From Phytopseudomonas dryadis (GTDB taxonomy: Bacteria > Pseudomonadota > Gammaproteobacteria > Pseudomonadales > Pseudomonadaceae): 64,000 nucleotides of DNA. The notes below the pieces were generated by a model. That model ran no database searches. It was not told the origin of the DNA and was given only the letters and a program-made list of their open reading frames with translations. The stretch covers positions 186,001 through 250,000 of the forward strand of contig NZ_QJUM01000003.1 of assembly GCF_004327355.1 (NCBI RefSeq), in the 5' to 3' direction. Of this stretch, positions 42,820 to 55,781 are shown piece after piece (position 1 is the first letter of the stretch; the number at the start of each line of letters is the position of its first letter). The position numbers and the translations under genes were made by a program.

Positions 42820-43167
42820 TTGAGAAAAATACTGTTCCTGGCCTGTTGCGCGGTACTCGCCTACGGCCTGTTCCGCCCCGAACCGCCACCCGATCTGTTC
42901 GAGCAGTCGGACAAGTTTCTGCATGTGCTCGCCTTTGCCGGTCTCGCCCTGGTCAGCCGGATCGCCTTCCCGCGCGTCTCGGGCTGGCTGCTGTGGAGCC
43001 TGCTGTTCGTCCAGGCCCCATTGCTCGAGTGGCTGCAGCATCGCTTGCAGGAAACCCGCGAGTTCAGTCACCAGGACATCCTCGCCAATCTCTGCGGCAT
43101 CGGCCTCGCCCTGCTGCTGTGGCTCCTCCACGGCCTGCTGCGCCGGCGCTTCTTCAGGCCGGCCTGA
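42820..43167 (+). CDS. VanZ-like small membrane protein
   Basis: 115 residues with four hydrophobic segments (ILFLACCAVLAYGLF, LHVLAFAGLALVSRIAF, WLLWSLLFVQAPLLEWL, ILANLCGIGLALLLWLL). SDKFLHVLAFAGLAL and EFSHQDILANLCGIGLAL carry the VanZ pattern of charged residues at helix ends. The start is TTG at 42820 with AAAGGA upstream. The function is unknown; the family name does not imply glycopeptide resistance. It is convergent with ssb. Confidence 0.8.
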   Translation: MRKILFLACCAVLAYGLFRPEPPPDLFEQSDKFLHVLAFAGLALVSRIAFPRVSGWLLWSLLFVQAPLLEWLQHRLQETREFSHQDILANLCGIGLALLLWLLHGLLRRRFFRPA

Positions 43168-43183
43168 ACGGGCAGCGCAGAAA

Positions 43184-43214
43184 GACCAAGGCCCCGCATT
43201 GCGGGGCCCTGGTC
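43184..43214. terminator. Convergent hairpin between vanZ-like gene and ssb
   Basis: GACCAAGGCCCCGC-ATT-GCGGGGCCCTGGTC forms a 13-14-bp stem with one unpaired base on each side. No long T-run follows, but it is placed to end both transcripts. Confidence 0.65.
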
Positions 43215-43233
43215 GTGCGACAGAGCGCGATGG

Positions 43234-43722
43234 TCAGAACGGAATGTCGTCGTCGAAGCTGTCGTAGTCCTGCGCAGGCTGGGGCTTCTGCTGCGGCGGA
43301 GCCTGGCGTGGGGCGGCCTGCTGCGGCTCGCGCTGCGGGGCCGGACGCTGCTGGCGCTCGCCACCACCGGCATTGTCCGGACGGCCGCCGAGCAACTGCA
43401 TGGTGCCCTGCATGTCGACGATGATTTCCGTGGTGTAGCGCTTGATGCCATCCTTTTCCCACTCGCGGGTCTGCAGCTTGCCTTCGATGTACACCTGCGA
43501 CCCCTTGCGCAGGTATTCGCCGGCGATTTCCGCGACCTTGCCGAACAGCGACACGCGGTGCCATTCGGTTTTCTCGACCTTCTGCCCGGTCTGCTTGTCC
43601 GTCCACTGCTCGCTGGTGGCCAGGCTCAGGTTGGTCACGGCGTTGCCGCTGGGCAGGTAGCGCGTTTCCGGATCCTGTCCGCAGGTTCCGACCAGAATGA
43701 CTTTGTTAACCCCACGGGCCAT
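43234..43722 (-). CDS. ssb: Single-stranded DNA-binding protein
   Basis: 162 residues. The OB-fold occupies residues 1-112 ([59 protein letters not shown]). A Gln/Pro-rich linker (about 113-150) leads to the conserved acidic tip DFDDDIPF-type (SFDDDIPF), which recruits repair enzymes. It lies just downstream of the MFS gene on the same strand, close to divergent uvrA, the typical ssb-uvrA neighbourhood. Confidence 0.97.
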   Translation of the reverse strand: MARGVNKVILVGTCGQDPETRYLPSGNAVTNLSLATSEQWTDKQTGQKVEKTEWHRVSLFGKVAEIAGEYLRKGSQVYIEGKLQTREWEKDGIKRYTTEIIVDMQGTMQLLGGRPDNAGGGERQQRPAPQREPQQAAPRQAPPQQKPQPAQDYDSFDDDIPF

Positions 43723-43739
43723 AACGCTCTCCTAGACTT

Positions 43740-45128
43740 TCAGCACGTCACCGGCGCCGCTTCGATCAGGCGCTGCAGCGACGTGCGATCCAATTGTTGG
43801 GTATCCACTTTGACATAGATGGCGGCCTCTTCGGCCACCACCACGGCATCCGCCACTCCGGGCACTGCCTGAATACGCTCGGCCAATCCTGCTTCCTGCA
43901 ATGCCGCACTCGATAGCGACAAACGCAGGCTGGTGACATACGGCGGTTCGCGCATAGTAACAGCAAAGGCCAGCCAGAAAAGGGTCAGCGATGCACAGCC
44001 GCCGAACACGCCGGCCAGGCCATGCTGCTGGTACAGCCAGCCACCGAGAATGCCGCCCAGGGCCGAGCCGAGGAACTGGCTGGTCGAATACACGCCCATG
44101 GCCGTGCCCTTGCCACCGGCCGGCGCCACCTTGCTGATCAGCGAAGGTAACGAGGCCTCCAGCAGATTGAAGGCGGTGAAGAACACGATGATGCCGAACA
44201 CCAGGTTGCTCAGGCCATGACCGAACACCCAGAAATACAACTCGCAACCCAGCAGCGCCAGCACCGCGCCGATCAGCACGCGGCGCATCTGGCGCTTCTT
44301 CTCGCCATAGATGATGAACGGCACCATGGCGAAGAAGCCGGCCAGCAACGCCGTCAGGTATACCCACCAGTGCTGCTCCTTGGGCAGACCGCCCTGCTCC
44401 ACCAGCGCCAGCGGCAAGGCGATGAAACTGGCCATGAGGATGGCGTGCAGGGCGAAGATGGCGAAGTCCAGGCGTAGCAGATCCGGATGCCGCAGCGTCG
44501 GCCACAGCGCCTGCCTGGCGACCCCGGATTCGCGGTGCTGCAGCGGTCCGCCACTGGCCGGCACCAGGCCGGCGACGATGACGATCCCCAGCAGCGCCAT
44601 CGCCGCCGTGGCCAGAAACAGTCCGGACAGGCCGAAAGCGCGGGTCAGCAGCGGGCCGACCACCATGGCCACGGCAAAGGACAGCCCGATGCTCATGCCG
44701 ATCATGGCCATGGCCTTGGTGCGGTGCTGCTCGCGGGTCAGGTCGGAAAGCAGCGCCATCACCGCCGCGGAAATCGCCCCCGCGCCCTGCAGCACGCGGC
44801 CGGCGATCACGCCCCAGATCGAGTCGGCGTTGGCCGCCAGCAGACTGCCCGCCGCGAACACCACGAGACCGAAGTAAATCACCGGCCGCCTGCCGATCCG
44901 ATCGGACAGCACGCCGAAGGGAATCTGCAACAGCGCCTGGGTCAGGCCATAGGCGCCAATGGCCAGGCCGATCAGTGCCGGGGTTGAACCGGCGAGCTCC
45001 TGCCCATAAGTAGCCAGTACCGGCAGCACCATGAACATGCCCAGCATGCGGAACGCGAACACCAGCGCCAACCCTGCGGCGGCCCGGGTTTCCCCGCTAC
45101 TCATGCGTTCGCTGTGCGGATCGCGCAT
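43740..45128 (-). CDS. MFS transporter with C-terminal ferredoxin-like domain (YajR-like)
   Basis: 462 residues. Twelve membrane segments with motif [18 protein letters not shown] after helix 2. After the last helix ([11 protein letters not shown]) a soluble domain of about 65 residues follows ([55 protein letters not shown]), the beta-alpha-beta pattern of the YAM domain in E. coli YajR. The transported substrate is unknown. I start at the ATG at 45128; a TTG at 45134 is also open. It is divergent from uvrA and upstream of ssb. Confidence 0.9.
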   Translation of the reverse strand: MRDPHSERMSSGETRAAAGLALVFAFRMLGMFMVLPVLATYGQELAGSTPALIGLAIGAYGLTQALLQIPFGVLSDRIGRRPVIYFGLVVFAAGSLLAANADSIWGVIAGRVLQGAGAISAAVMALLSDLTREQHRTKAMAMIGMSIGLSFAVAMVVGPLLTRAFGLSGLFLATAAMALLGIVIVAGLVPASGGPLQHRESGVARQALWPTLRHPDLLRLDFAIFALHAILMASFIALPLALVEQGGLPKEQHWWVYLTALLAGFFAMVPFIIYGEKKRQMRRVLIGAVLALLGCELYFWVFGHGLSNLVFGIIVFFTAFNLLEASLPSLISKVAPAGGKGTAMGVYSTSQFLGSALGGILGGWLYQQHGLAGVFGGCASLTLFWLAFAVTMREPPYVTSLRLSLSSAALQEAGLAERIQAVPGVADAVVVAEEAAIYVKVDTQQLDRTSLQRLIEAAPVTC

Positions 45129-45262
45129 CGTCAAATAACCTGTTGAAACCAGCCGGCGATTCTAGCAGTCGAACTCCCAATGGCACAGCAGCGTCGCTTT
45201 GCCGCACCGCCGCTTGCGCCCGTATAATCGGCGGTTTACTCCGCCCGCCACGCGAGGCTGTT

Positions 45263-48095
<2,833 letters not shown>

Positions 48096-48097
<2 letters not shown>

Positions 48098-48174
48098 GGC
48101 TGGAGGCTGGAGGCTGGAGGCTGGAGGCTGGACGAAAGGCTTGTCGTTCAGCCTCCAGCCTTCCAGCGCCTTTA
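48096..48174. repeat. Heptamer array GGCTGGA x5 within palindromic repeat after uvrA
   Basis: GGCTGGA repeated five times (about 48098-48131), then GACGAAAGGCTTGTCGTTCA and GCCTCCAGCCTTCCAGCGCC, which pair with the array. It begins at the uvrA stop codon. Same inner family as the copies at 2163, 39684 and inside the MITE-like elements. It may act as a uvrA terminator; its TTTAT tail is short. Confidence 0.8.
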
Positions 48175-48192
48175 TCGGCTTGTACCGCCCTC

Positions 48193-48657
48193 CTACATCT
48201 GACTTTGCAGGTAGTTGTCCAGGCCGAGCTTGGCGATCAACTGCAGCTGGATTTCAAGCCAGTAGGCGTGATCCTCTTCGGTATCCTTGAGCTGGACCAG
48301 GAGGATGTCCCGGGTCTGGTAATCCTGGTGACGCTCGCACAACTCGATCCCCTTGCTCAGCGCCGCGCGCACCTCGTACTCCAGCGCAAGGTCGAGCCTG
48401 AGCATATCCGGCACGGTCTGGCCGAAGGTGAACGGGTTGGGCGCCATATCCGGCGTACCCTCGAGAAACAGGATGCGCTTGAGCAAGGCATCGGCGTGCT
48501 GCGTCTCCTCCTCCATCTCGTGGTTGATGCGCTCGTACAGCTTGCCGAAGCCCCAGTCTTCGTAGAGGCGTGAATGGACGAAATACTGATCGCGCGCCGC
48601 CAGCTCGCCCTTGAGCAGCACCTTCAGATAATCGATAACTTCAACATGGCCTTTCAT
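48193..48657 (-). CDS. ftnA: Bacterial ferritin (FtnA, formerly BfrA)
   Basis: 154 residues of the bacterioferritin superfamily. Ferroxidase ligands are visible: Glu18 (GELAARDQ), Glu51 and His54 (EEETQHAD), about Glu93 (LALEYE), Glu127 and His130 (DTEEDHAYW). Position 52, the haem-ligand Met in true bacterioferritins, is Thr, so this should be a haem-free ferritin. This matches P. aeruginosa FtnA, which lies beside katA as here. It stores iron as a 24-mer shell. Confidence 0.93.
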   Translation of the reverse strand: MKGHVEVIDYLKVLLKGELAARDQYFVHSRLYEDWGFGKLYERINHEMEEETQHADALLKRILFLEGTPDMAPNPFTFGQTVPDMLRLDLALEYEVRAALSKGIELCERHQDYQTRDILLVQLKDTEEDHAYWLEIQLQLIAKLGLDNYLQSQM

Positions 48658-48713
48658 TGCGCTCTCTCCTGTCCGTGCGCCCTATTGTCGCCCAGCTTGC
48701 CTGCCTAAAGCGA

Positions 48714-48757
48714 CAATGCCGGCGCCGCCCAGACTAAAGGCGACACCGGCATTGCAC
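48714..48757 (-). terminator. Hairpin downstream of katA
   Basis: On the minus strand AATGCCGGTGTCGCC pairs with GGCGGCGCCGGCATT over 15 positions, two of them G-U, with a 10-nt loop. It lies 23 bp past the katA stop. The U-tract is poor, so termination is likely but may need Rho. Confidence 0.6.
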
Positions 48758-48779
48758 ATTGCGCTGAATCAGGAAGGGA

Positions 48780-50222
48780 TCAGCTCAGGCCGAGGCCCTT
48801 GGCGATACCCGCCCCATAGGCCTCATCGGCCCTGAAGAAGTGCTGCAACTGGCGACGCTGCACGTCCTCGCTGACCGACTGCATGGCACCGACGATATTG
48901 TCGATCAGCAGCGCCTTCTGCTCGGCATTCATCAGGCGGAACAGCGCACCGGCATGGCTGTAGTAGTCCTCGTCCTCACGGTGATCGTAGCGATCCGCCG
49001 CGCCACTCAAGGCCAGCGCCGGTTCGCGATAGGCCGGCGCCTGCTTGGGCGCATCGGCGTAGCTGTTCGGCTCGTAGTTGGGCGCCGCCCCACCATTGCT
49101 GCCGAAGGCCATGGCGCCATCGCGCTGGTAGCTATTCACCGGGCTGCGCGGCGCATTCACCGGCAGTTGCTGGTGGTTGGTGCCCACGCGGTAGCGGTGC
49201 GCATCGGCGTAGGCGAATACGCGCCCCTGCAACATGCGATCCGGCGACAGACCGACTCCGGGGATCATGTTGCTCGGTCCGAAAGCGGACTGCTCGACCT
49301 CGGCGAAGTAGTTCTGCGGGTTGCGGTTGAGCTCCAGCTCACCCACCTCGATCAGCGGGTAGTCCTTCTGCGACCAGGTCTTGGTCACGTCGAACGGGTT
49401 CTCGGCGCGGGCAGCCGCTTCGGCTTCGCTCATCACCTGGATGCACACGCTCCACTTCGGGTAATCGCCGCGCTCGATGGCCTCGAACAGGTCACGCTGG
49501 GCGTAATCCGGATCGGTGCCGGCAAGACGCGCAGCCTCTGCCGGGGCCAGGTTCTTGATGCCCTGCTTGGTCTTGAAGTGCCATTTGACCCAGGTGCGCT
49601 CACCCTTGGCATTGATCAGGCTGTAGGTGTGGCTGCCAAAACCGTGCATGTGCCGGTAGCCATCCGGGATCCCGCGGTCGGAGAACAGGATGGTCACCTG
49701 GTGCAGGGATTCGGGCGAATGCGACCAGAAGTCCCACATCATCTGCGGGCTCTTCAGGTTGCTCTGCGGCAGACGCTTCTGGGTATGGATGAAGTCCGGG
49801 AACTTCAGCGGGTCGCGAATGAAAAACACCGGGGTGTTGTTGCCGACGATGTCCCAGTTGCCTTCTTCGGTATAGAACTTAAGGGCGAAGCCGCGCGGAT
49901 CGCGCTCGGTATCCGCCGAGCCACGCTCGCCACCCACGGTGGAGAAACGCAGGAAGGTCTCGGTCTGCTTGCCAACCGCGCTGAACAGCTTGGCGCAGGT
50001 GTACTGGGTGATGTCACGGCTCACCGTGAAGGTGCCATAGGCTGCCGAGCCCTTGGCGTGTACCCGGCGCTCGGGAATGTTTTCGCGGTTGAAGTGAGCG
50101 AGCTTTTCGATCAGGTGGAAATCGTCGAGCAGCAACGGGCCGCGTGGTCCTGCCGAACGGGAATTCTGGTTATCCGCAACCGGCGCGCCGCTGGCAGTGG
50201 TCAGGGTTTTGTGTTGGCTCAT
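48780..50222 (-). CDS. katA: Monofunctional haem catalase KatA
   Basis: 480 residues, small-subunit clade 3 type. It dismutates hydrogen peroxide. The distal His lies in [14 protein letters not shown] (His55), the distal Asn region is [18 protein letters not shown], and the proximal Tyr is in [20 protein letters not shown] start at the ATG at 50222 ([15 protein letters not shown], with GGAG upstream); a TTG six bases earlier is unnecessary. It is upstream of ftnA, linking peroxide defence and iron storage. Confidence 0.97.
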   Translation of the reverse strand: MSQHKTLTTASGAPVADNQNSRSAGPRGPLLLDDFHLIEKLAHFNRENIPERRVHAKGSAAYGTFTVSRDITQYTCAKLFSAVGKQTETFLRFSTVGGERGSADTERDPRGFALKFYTEEGNWDIVGNNTPVFFIRDPLKFPDFIHTQKRLPQSNLKSPQMMWDFWSHSPESLHQVTILFSDRGIPDGYRHMHGFGSHTYSLINAKGERTWVKWHFKTKQGIKNLAPAEAARLAGTDPDYAQRDLFEAIERGDYPKWSVCIQVMSEAEAAARAENPFDVTKTWSQKDYPLIEVGELELNRNPQNYFAEVEQSAFGPSNMIPGVGLSPDRMLQGRVFAYADAHRYRVGTNHQQLPVNAPRSPVNSYQRDGAMAFGSNGGAAPNYEPNSYADAPKQAPAYREPALALSGAADRYDHREDEDYYSHAGALFRLMNAEQKALLIDNIVGAMQSVSEDVQRRQLQHFFRADEAYGAGIAKGLGLS

Positions 50223-50326
50223 CCGCAATCTCCATCATCAGGTAACGACATCCCGGCTGGGCGGGCTTGAGGTCAAGTATCGACGAGACTGCATGAGCAA
50301 ACAAATGAATAACAACTCAACAAGCG

Positions 50327-50341
50327 ATAGATTTTAACTAA
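50327..50341. promoter_or_regulatory. Weak OxyR-like half-site upstream of katA
   Basis: ATAG-N7-CTAA resembles one half of the OxyR tetranucleotide pattern (ATAG-N7-CTAT) with one mismatch, about 105 bp before the katA start. No second half-site at the proper spacing is obvious, so this is only a hint. Confidence 0.2.
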
Positions 50342-50347
50342 CTAGCC

Positions 50348-50645
50348 GGCCACAAAAAATCGCCGGGAGCGATTTTTGACGTCGCTTGCGACGGCCCGAA
50401 GGGTGGCTGCCAGGGATGGCAGGCCACAAAAAATAGCCGGAGCCATTTTTGACGTCGCTTGCGACGGCCCGAAGGGTGGCCGCCAGGGATGGTGGGCCAC
50501 AAAAAATCGCCGGAGCCATTTTTGACGTCGCTTGCAGCGGCCCGAAGGGTGGCCGCCAGGGATGGTGGGCCACAAAAAATCGCCGGTGCGATTTTTGACG
50601 TCGCTTGCGACGGTCCGAAGGGTGGCCGCCAGGAAAGGCAGGCAC
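50348..50645. repeat. Tandem array of four 73-74-bp units between katA and rplQ
   Basis: Units start at GGCCACAAAAAA (50348, 50422, 50495, 50568), 73-74 bp apart. Each holds AAAAATCGCCGGGAGCGATTTTT-type hairpins (9-bp stem in the best copies), then GACGTCGCTTGCGACGGCCC and GAAGGGTGGCCGCCAGGGATGG. A single copy exists at 38863. The array fills the gap between the katA promoter and the rplQ terminator. It encodes nothing convincing. Confidence 0.88.
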
Positions 50646-50672
50646 AAAAAACCGGGCACTAGGCCCGGTTCT
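50645..50672 (-). terminator. Intrinsic terminator of the alpha (rpsM-rplQ) operon
   Basis: On the minus strand AACCGGGC-CTAGT-GCCCGGTT is followed by TTTT, a canonical stem and U-tract 17 bp past the rplQ stop. Confidence 0.93.
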
Positions 50673-50688
50673 TCGTAGACGAAGCGTC

Positions 50689-51075
50689 TTACTCGGCAGC
50701 TTCTACTGCGCCGCCGACCGGACGGTCGACCAGCTCAACATAAGCCATCGGTGCGTTGTCACCAGCACGGAAACCGCACTTGAGGATACGCAGGTAACCG
50801 CCCTGACGGGTGGCGTAACGCTTGCCCAGGTCGTTGAACAGCTTGCCGACGATGGCTTTCGAACGCGTACGGTCGAAAGCCAGACGACGGTTGGCAACGC
50901 TGTCTTCTTTAGCCAGAGTGATCAGCGGCTCAGCAACACGACGCAGTTCTTTGGCTTTCGGCAGAGTAGTTTTGATCAGCTCATGCTCGAACAGCGATAC
51001 CGCCATGTTCTGGAACATGGCCTTGCGGTGGGCGCTGGTGCGGCTGAGGTGACGGCCACTTTTACGATGACGCAT
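50689..51075 (-). CDS. rplQ: 50S ribosomal protein L17
   Basis: 128 residues. [20 protein letters not shown] is the invariant L17 N-terminus, followed by FRNMA-type [21 protein letters not shown]17 sits near the polypeptide exit tunnel. It is the last gene of the alpha operon, 42 bp after rpoA and before a clear terminator. Confidence 0.98.
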   Translation of the reverse strand: MRHRKSGRHLSRTSAHRKAMFQNMAVSLFEHELIKTTLPKAKELRRVAEPLITLAKEDSVANRRLAFDRTRSKAIVGKLFNDLGKRYATRQGGYLRILKCGFRAGDNAPMAYVELVDRPVGGAVEAAE

Positions 51076-51117
51076 GGTTCAATTCCTTACCAAACTCACG
51101 TTCGGTGATGATGACGA

Positions 51118-52119
51118 TCAGGCAGTCGCCTTATCGTCTTTCTTCAGACTTGCCGGCGGCCAGTTGTCGAGGCGCATACCGAGGGACAGACCACGGGAAG
51201 CCAGAACGTCCTTGATTTCGGTCAGGGACTTCTTGCCCAGGTTCGGCGTTTTCAACAACTCCACTTCGGTACGCTGAATCAGGTCGCCGATGTAGTAGAT
51301 GTTCTCTGCCTTGAGGCAGTTGGCCGAACGCACGGTCAGTTCCAGGTCATCGACCGGACGCAACAGGATCGGATCGATTTCGTCTTCCTGCTCGATCACC
51401 ACTGGCTCACTGTCGCCTTTGAGGTCGACGAACGCAGCCAACTGCTGTTGCAGGATGGTTGCCGCACGACGAATGGCCTCTTCAGGATCCAGGGTACCGT
51501 TGGTTTCCAGATCGATAACCAGCTTGTCCAGGTTGGTACGCTGCTCGACGCGAGCGTTTTCCACCACGTAGGACACGCGACGCACCGGGCTGAACGAGGA
51601 ATCGAGCTGCAAGCGACCGATGCTGCGGCTTTCATCTTCATCGCTCTGACGCGAATCAGCTGGCTCATAGCCGCGACCACGAGCTACGGTGAGCTTCATG
51701 TTCAGCGCGCCATTGGCAGCCAGGTTGGCGATTACATGGTCGCCGTTGACGATCTCGACATCGTGATCCAGCTGAATATCGGCAGCGGTCACTACGCCCG
51801 AGCCCTTCTTCGCCAGAGTCAGTGTCACTTCGTCACGGCCGTGCAGTTTGATAGCCAGACCTTTCAGGTTGAGCAGGATTTCAATGACATCTTCCTGAAC
51901 ACCTTCGATGGCGCTGTACTCATGGAGTACACCGTCAATCTCGGCCTCGACTACTGCACAGCCAGGCATGGAGGACAACAGGATGCGACGCAGCGCGTTG
52001 CCCAGGGTATGGCCAAAGCCACGCTCGAGAGGCTCGAGCGTGATCTTGGCGCGGGTCGAACTGACCACCTGCACATCGATATGGCGGGGGGTCAGGAACT
52101 CATTTACCGAAATCTGCAT
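51118..52119 (-). CDS. rpoA: RNA polymerase alpha subunit
   Basis: 333 residues, typical for Pseudomonas. The N-terminal domain (about 1-230) assembles polymerase ([40 protein letters not shown]). The C-terminal domain (about 245-325) binds UP elements and activators ([40 protein letters not shown]). It lies between rpsD and rplQ. Confidence 0.98.
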   Translation of the reverse strand: MQISVNEFLTPRHIDVQVVSSTRAKITLEPLERGFGHTLGNALRRILLSSMPGCAVVEAEIDGVLHEYSAIEGVQEDVIEILLNLKGLAIKLHGRDEVTLTLAKKGSGVVTAADIQLDHDVEIVNGDHVIANLAANGALNMKLTVARGRGYEPADSRQSDEDESRSIGRLQLDSSFSPVRRVSYVVENARVEQRTNLDKLVIDLETNGTLDPEEAIRRAATILQQQLAAFVDLKGDSEPVVIEQEDEIDPILLRPVDDLELTVRSANCLKAENIYYIGDLIQRTEVELLKTPNLGKKSLTEIKDVLASRGLSLGMRLDNWPPASLKKDDKATA

Positions 52120-52141
52120 GGATGCACCTATTTTCTAGCCC

Positions 52142-52762
52142 TTACTTGGAGTAGAGCTCGACAATCAGGCTTTCGTTGATGTCAGCGGAGAGATCACCAC
52201 GAGTCGGGACGCTTTTGAACACGCCGGACTTCTTCTCGGTGTCTACATCTACCCATTCAACGCGGCCACGCTGGGCACACAGCTCAAGAGCTTGAACAAT
52301 GCGCAGCTGATTCTTCGATTTCTCGCGAACTGCAACCACGTCGCCAGCTTTGACCTGGAACGACGGTACGTTGACAGTCTTACCGTTCACGCTGATCGCC
52401 TTGTGCGAAACCAGCTGACGGGATTCAGCGCGGGTAGCACCGTAACCCATGCGGTAAACCACGTTATCCAGACGGCACTCGAGCAGTTGCAGCAGGTTCT
52501 CGCCGGTAGCGCCTTTCTGGCTGGCTGCCTGCTTGTAGTAACCGCTGAATTGACGCTCGAGTACGCCGTAGATACGACGAACTTTTTGCTTCTCGCGCAG
52601 CTGGGTACCGTAGTCGGACTGACGGCCACGGCGCTGGCCGTGGATACCCGGGGCTGCTTCGATGTTGCACTTCGACTCCAGAGCGCGAACGCCGCTTTTC
52701 AGGAACAGATCAGTGCCTTCACGACGAGACAGTTTGCATTTGGGACCAATGTAACGAGCCAT
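52142..52762 (-). CDS. rpsD: 30S ribosomal protein S4
   Basis: 206 residues. It starts [20 protein letters not shown] and has the S4 RNA-binding domain at about 96-160 ([34 protein letters not shown]). Only two cysteines remain at the N-terminus, so it is the zinc-free form. S4 nucleates 16S folding and, in E. coli, represses the alpha operon by translation. Confidence 0.98.
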   Translation of the reverse strand: MARYIGPKCKLSRREGTDLFLKSGVRALESKCNIEAAPGIHGQRRGRQSDYGTQLREKQKVRRIYGVLERQFSGYYKQAASQKGATGENLLQLLECRLDNVVYRMGYGATRAESRQLVSHKAISVNGKTVNVPSFQVKAGDVVAVREKSKNQLRIVQALELCAQRGRVEWVDVDTEKKSGVFKSVPTRGDLSADINESLIVELYSK

Positions 52763-52779
52763 TTCTCACTGTCTCCTGA

Positions 52780-53169
52780 TTACACGCGACGCTTCTTCGA
52801 AGGACGGCACCCGTTATGCGGGATAGGCGTCACATCGGTGATGCTGGCGATCTTGTAACCGCAACCGTTAAGCGCACGGACTGCGGACTCACGACCCGGA
52901 CCTGGGCCCTTGACGTTGACGTCGAGGTTCTTCAGGCCGTATTCCAGCGCAGCTTGACCAGCACGCTCGGCAGCCACCTGGGCAGCGAACGGGGTGGACT
53001 TGCGAGAACCGCGGAAACCCGAACCACCGGAGGTAGCCCAGGACAGGGCGTTACCTTGACGGTCGGTAATGGTCACGATGGTGTTATTGAAAGAAGCGTG
53101 GATGTGGGCGATGCCATCAACCACCGTCTTCTTGACTTTCTTACGAGTACGAGCAGCAGGTTTTGCCAT
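52780..53169 (-). CDS. rpsK: 30S ribosomal protein S11
   Basis: 129 residues. It shows [40 protein letters not shown] and the C-terminal [20 protein letters not shown], including the conserved NG where isoaspartate forms in E. coli. S11 shapes the platform beside the E and P sites. Confidence 0.98.
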   Translation of the reverse strand: MAKPAARTRKKVKKTVVDGIAHIHASFNNTIVTITDRQGNALSWATSGGSGFRGSRKSTPFAAQVAAERAGQAALEYGLKNLDVNVKGPGPGRESAVRALNGCGYKIASITDVTPIPHNGCRPSKKRRV

Positions 53170-53199
53170 GACTAGATTCCTGTCGATTCGCGAATGCGA

Positions 53200-53556
53200 T
53201 TACTTGCGGATCGGCTTACGCGGGCCCTTGCGGGTGCGCGCGTTGGTCTTGGTACGCTGTCCACGAACCGGAAGGCCGCGGCGATGACGCAGGCCGCGGT
53301 AGCAACCCAGATCCATCAAGCGCTTGATTTTCATGTTCACTTCACGGCGCAGATCACCTTCGGTGTTCACCTTGGCGACTTCACCACGCAGCTGCTCGAT
53401 CTGCTCGTCAGAGAGATCCTTGATCTTTGCCGCCGGATTGACACCGGTAGCTGCACAGATTTTCTGTGCGGTGGTGCGACCGACACCAAAGATGTAGGTC
53501 AGCGAGATAACAGTGTGCTTGTTATCCGGAATGTTAACGCCTGCAATACGGGCCAT
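53200..53556 (-). CDS. rpsM: 30S ribosomal protein S13
   Basis: 118 residues. [20 protein letters not shown], then the helix-two-turn-helix segment [17 protein letters not shown] and the basic tail [18 protein letters not shown]13 contacts the P-site tRNA and 50S bridge. First gene of the alpha operon here, preceded by a terminator-like hairpin after rpmJ. Confidence 0.98.
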   Translation of the reverse strand: MARIAGVNIPDNKHTVISLTYIFGVGRTTAQKICAATGVNPAAKIKDLSDEQIEQLRGEVAKVNTEGDLRREVNMKIKRLMDLGCYRGLRHRRGLPVRGQRTKTNARTRKGPRKPIRK

Positions 53557-53636
53557 TCAGTGGAACTCCAATTGACAGCTACCTACGCCCCGGAAGCCAA
53601 GAAATAGGGCGCGAGATATTAGCGCTGTAGAAACAA

Positions 53637-53669
53637 ATAATCAACCCGGCAGCGCACTAGCTGCCGGGC
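53637..53669 (-). terminator. Terminator-like hairpin between rpmJ and rpsM
   Basis: CCCGGCAG-N7-CTGCCGGG forms an 8-bp GC stem, followed on the minus strand by the T-rich TTGATTATTTGTTTC. It sits where the spc operon would end and the alpha operon begin. Confidence 0.8.
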
Positions 53670-53687
53670 TTATAGCGTCGATCACAC

Positions 53688-53804
53688 TCAGCCTTGGCGC
53701 TGCTTGTGACGCGGTTCCGCGCTGCAAATCACTCGAACAACACCTTCACGGCGAATAATTTTGCAGTTGCGGCACAGCTTTTTCACCGATGCACGAACTT
53801 TCAT
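53688..53804 (-). CDS. rpmJ: 50S ribosomal protein L36
   Basis: 38 residues, read directly from the sequence: it begins [20 protein letters not shown] and ends [10 protein letters not shown]. It has the zinc-binding C+ form, with ligands Cys11, Cys14, Cys27 and His32. It lies 28 bp after secY, the end of the spc operon. Confidence 0.97.
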
Positions 53805-53832
53805 CACCAACTCCTCGAACCTTATGGACACT

Positions 53833-55161
53833 TCAGCGGAGCATGCCGCTGCCGTAGCCCTTCAGGTTGGCTTTCTTCATCAGGGATTCGTACTGGTGCG
53901 AAACGAGGTGCGATTGTACTTGCGACATGAAGTCCATCACAACCACTACCACGATCAGCAACGAGGTCCCGCCAAGGTAGAACGGTACGTTGGCCGCCAC
54001 CACCAGGAACTGGGGCAACAAGCATACGGCCGTCATGTACAGAGCACCGAACATGGTCAAGCGGGTCAGAACGCCATCGATATAGCGCGCCGACTGCTCA
54101 CCGGGACGGATACCCGGAATAAAGGCACCGGACTTCTTCAGGTTTTCCGCTACGTCTTTCGGGTTGAACATCAGTGCTGTATAGAAGAAGCAGAAGAAAA
54201 TGATCCCTGCACTAAACAGCAAAATGTTCAACGGCTGACCAGGAGCGATAGCCTGTGAAATATCCTGCAGCCAGCCCATACCTTCGGACTGACCAAACCA
54301 GGCACCCAGCGAGGCCGGGAACAACAGAAGGCTGCTGGCGAAAATGGCCGGGATTACGCCCGCCATGTTCACCTTCAACGGCAGGTGGCTGGTCTGCGCC
54401 GCGAAGACCTTACGGCCCTGCTGACGCTTGGCGTAGTGCACCGCAATGCGACGCTGGCCACGCTCAATGAACACCACAAAACCGATGATCGCTACTGCCA
54501 GCAAACCGATGGCGATGAGGGCGAAGATGTTGATATCGCCCTGCCGAGCAGACTCGAAAGACTGCCCGATCGCCGACGGCAGACCGGCTACGATGCCCGC
54601 AAAAATCAGCATCGAAATACCGTTGCCAACACCGCGCTCGGTGATCTGCTCGCCCAACCACATCATGAACATCGCACCCGCCACGAAGGTGGTGACTGCA
54701 ACGAAGTGGAAGCCGAAATCGACCGAAAACGCCACGCCCTGACTCGCCAGACCAACGGACATGCCGATAGCCTGGACGAAGGCCAGAACCAAGGTGCCGT
54801 AGCGGGTGTATTGGCTGATCTTGCGACGACCAGCCTCACCTTCCTTCTTCAACTGCTCCAGCTGCGGGCTGACGGCGGTCATCAGCTGCATGATGATCGA
54901 TGCCGAGATGTACGGCATGATCCCCAGTGCAAAGATGCTCATCCGCTCCAGCGCACCGCCGGAAAACATGTTGAACAAGCTAAGAATGGTCCCCTCATTC
55001 TGTCGAAACAGATCAGCTAGACGATCCGGGTTTATACCTGGAACTGGGATATGCGCGCCGATTCGATAGACGATGATCGCCATGAACAGAAAGCGCAGAC
55101 GAGCCCAGAGCTCGGACAACCCGCCATTGCTGAGCGCTGAGAGAGCACCTTGCTTAGCCAT
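53833..55161 (-). CDS. secY: Protein translocase channel subunit SecY
   Basis: 442 residues with ten membrane segments. The N-terminus [20 protein letters not shown], the plug and helix 2 region, the [24 protein letters not shown] loop ([20 protein letters not shown]), and the cytosolic loop with [19 protein letters not shown] are all family hallmarks. It forms the SecYEG pore. It starts directly after the rplO stop. Confidence 0.98.
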
Positions 55162-55596
55162 TTATTCCTCGAACTTACCGCCAGCTGCTTCGATAGCCGC
55201 GCGCGCACCTTTGGTGGCGGCGATACCTTTAAGGGTGACCGCGCGAGTAATCTCACCGGACAGCATGACTTTCACACGCTGTACGTTTTGATTAATCAGG
55301 TTGGCATCCTTCAGCGCCTGCAGAGTAACTACGTCGCCTTCGATCTTGTTCAGCTCGGACGTACGCACTTCTGCGCGATCCATAGCCTTCAGGGATACGA
55401 AACCGAACTTGGGCAGACGGCGGTGCAGAGGCTGCTGGCCGCCTTCGAAACCCGGAGCAATGGTGCCACCGGAGCGCGAGGTCTGACCTTTGTGGCCACG
55501 GCCACCGGTCTTGCCCAAACCGCTACCGATACCACGGCCCGGACGGTGCTTCTCGCGACGGGAACCCGGCGCTGGACTCAAATCGTTCAGGTACAT
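55162..55596 (-). CDS. rplO: 50S ribosomal protein L15
   Basis: 144 residues. Gly-rich N-terminal arm ([40 protein letters not shown]) that threads into 23S rRNA, then a globular C-terminus ([20 protein letters not shown]). It lies 3 bp after rpmD. Confidence 0.98.
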   Translation of the reverse strand: MYLNDLSPAPGSRREKHRPGRGIGSGLGKTGGRGHKGQTSRSGGTIAPGFEGGQQPLHRRLPKFGFVSLKAMDRAEVRTSELNKIEGDVVTLQALKDANLINQNVQRVKVMLSGEITRAVTLKGIAATKGARAAIEAAGGKFEE

Positions 55597-55599
55597 GGA

Positions 55600-55779
55600 T
55601 CAACCCTCCACACGGAGAAGGTAATAAGCCTTGTTGATCATGCCGCGATTTTCCGGAGTATCCAGAACCTCGACGGTGTGATTGATACGACGCAGGCCGA
55701 GACCCTTGACGCAGGCTTTGTGATTGGCCAGGCGGCCATTGGTGCTCTTGATCAGAGTCACTTTGACTGTGTTAGCCAT
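55600..55779 (-). CDS. rpmD: 50S ribosomal protein L30
   Basis: 59 residues starting [20 protein letters not shown] and containing [20 protein letters not shown], the L30 signature. The ATG at 55779 lies 2 bp after the rpsE stop; a longer frame reads into rpsE and is not real. Confidence 0.97.
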   Translation of the reverse strand: MANTVKVTLIKSTNGRLANHKACVKGLGLRRINHTVEVLDTPENRGMINKAYYLLRVEG

Positions 55780-55781
55780 GG

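Noticed and set aside
50348..50645. CRISPR array in the 73-bp repeats
   Set aside because: The whole 73-bp unit is conserved with no variable spacers, and no cas genes are present.
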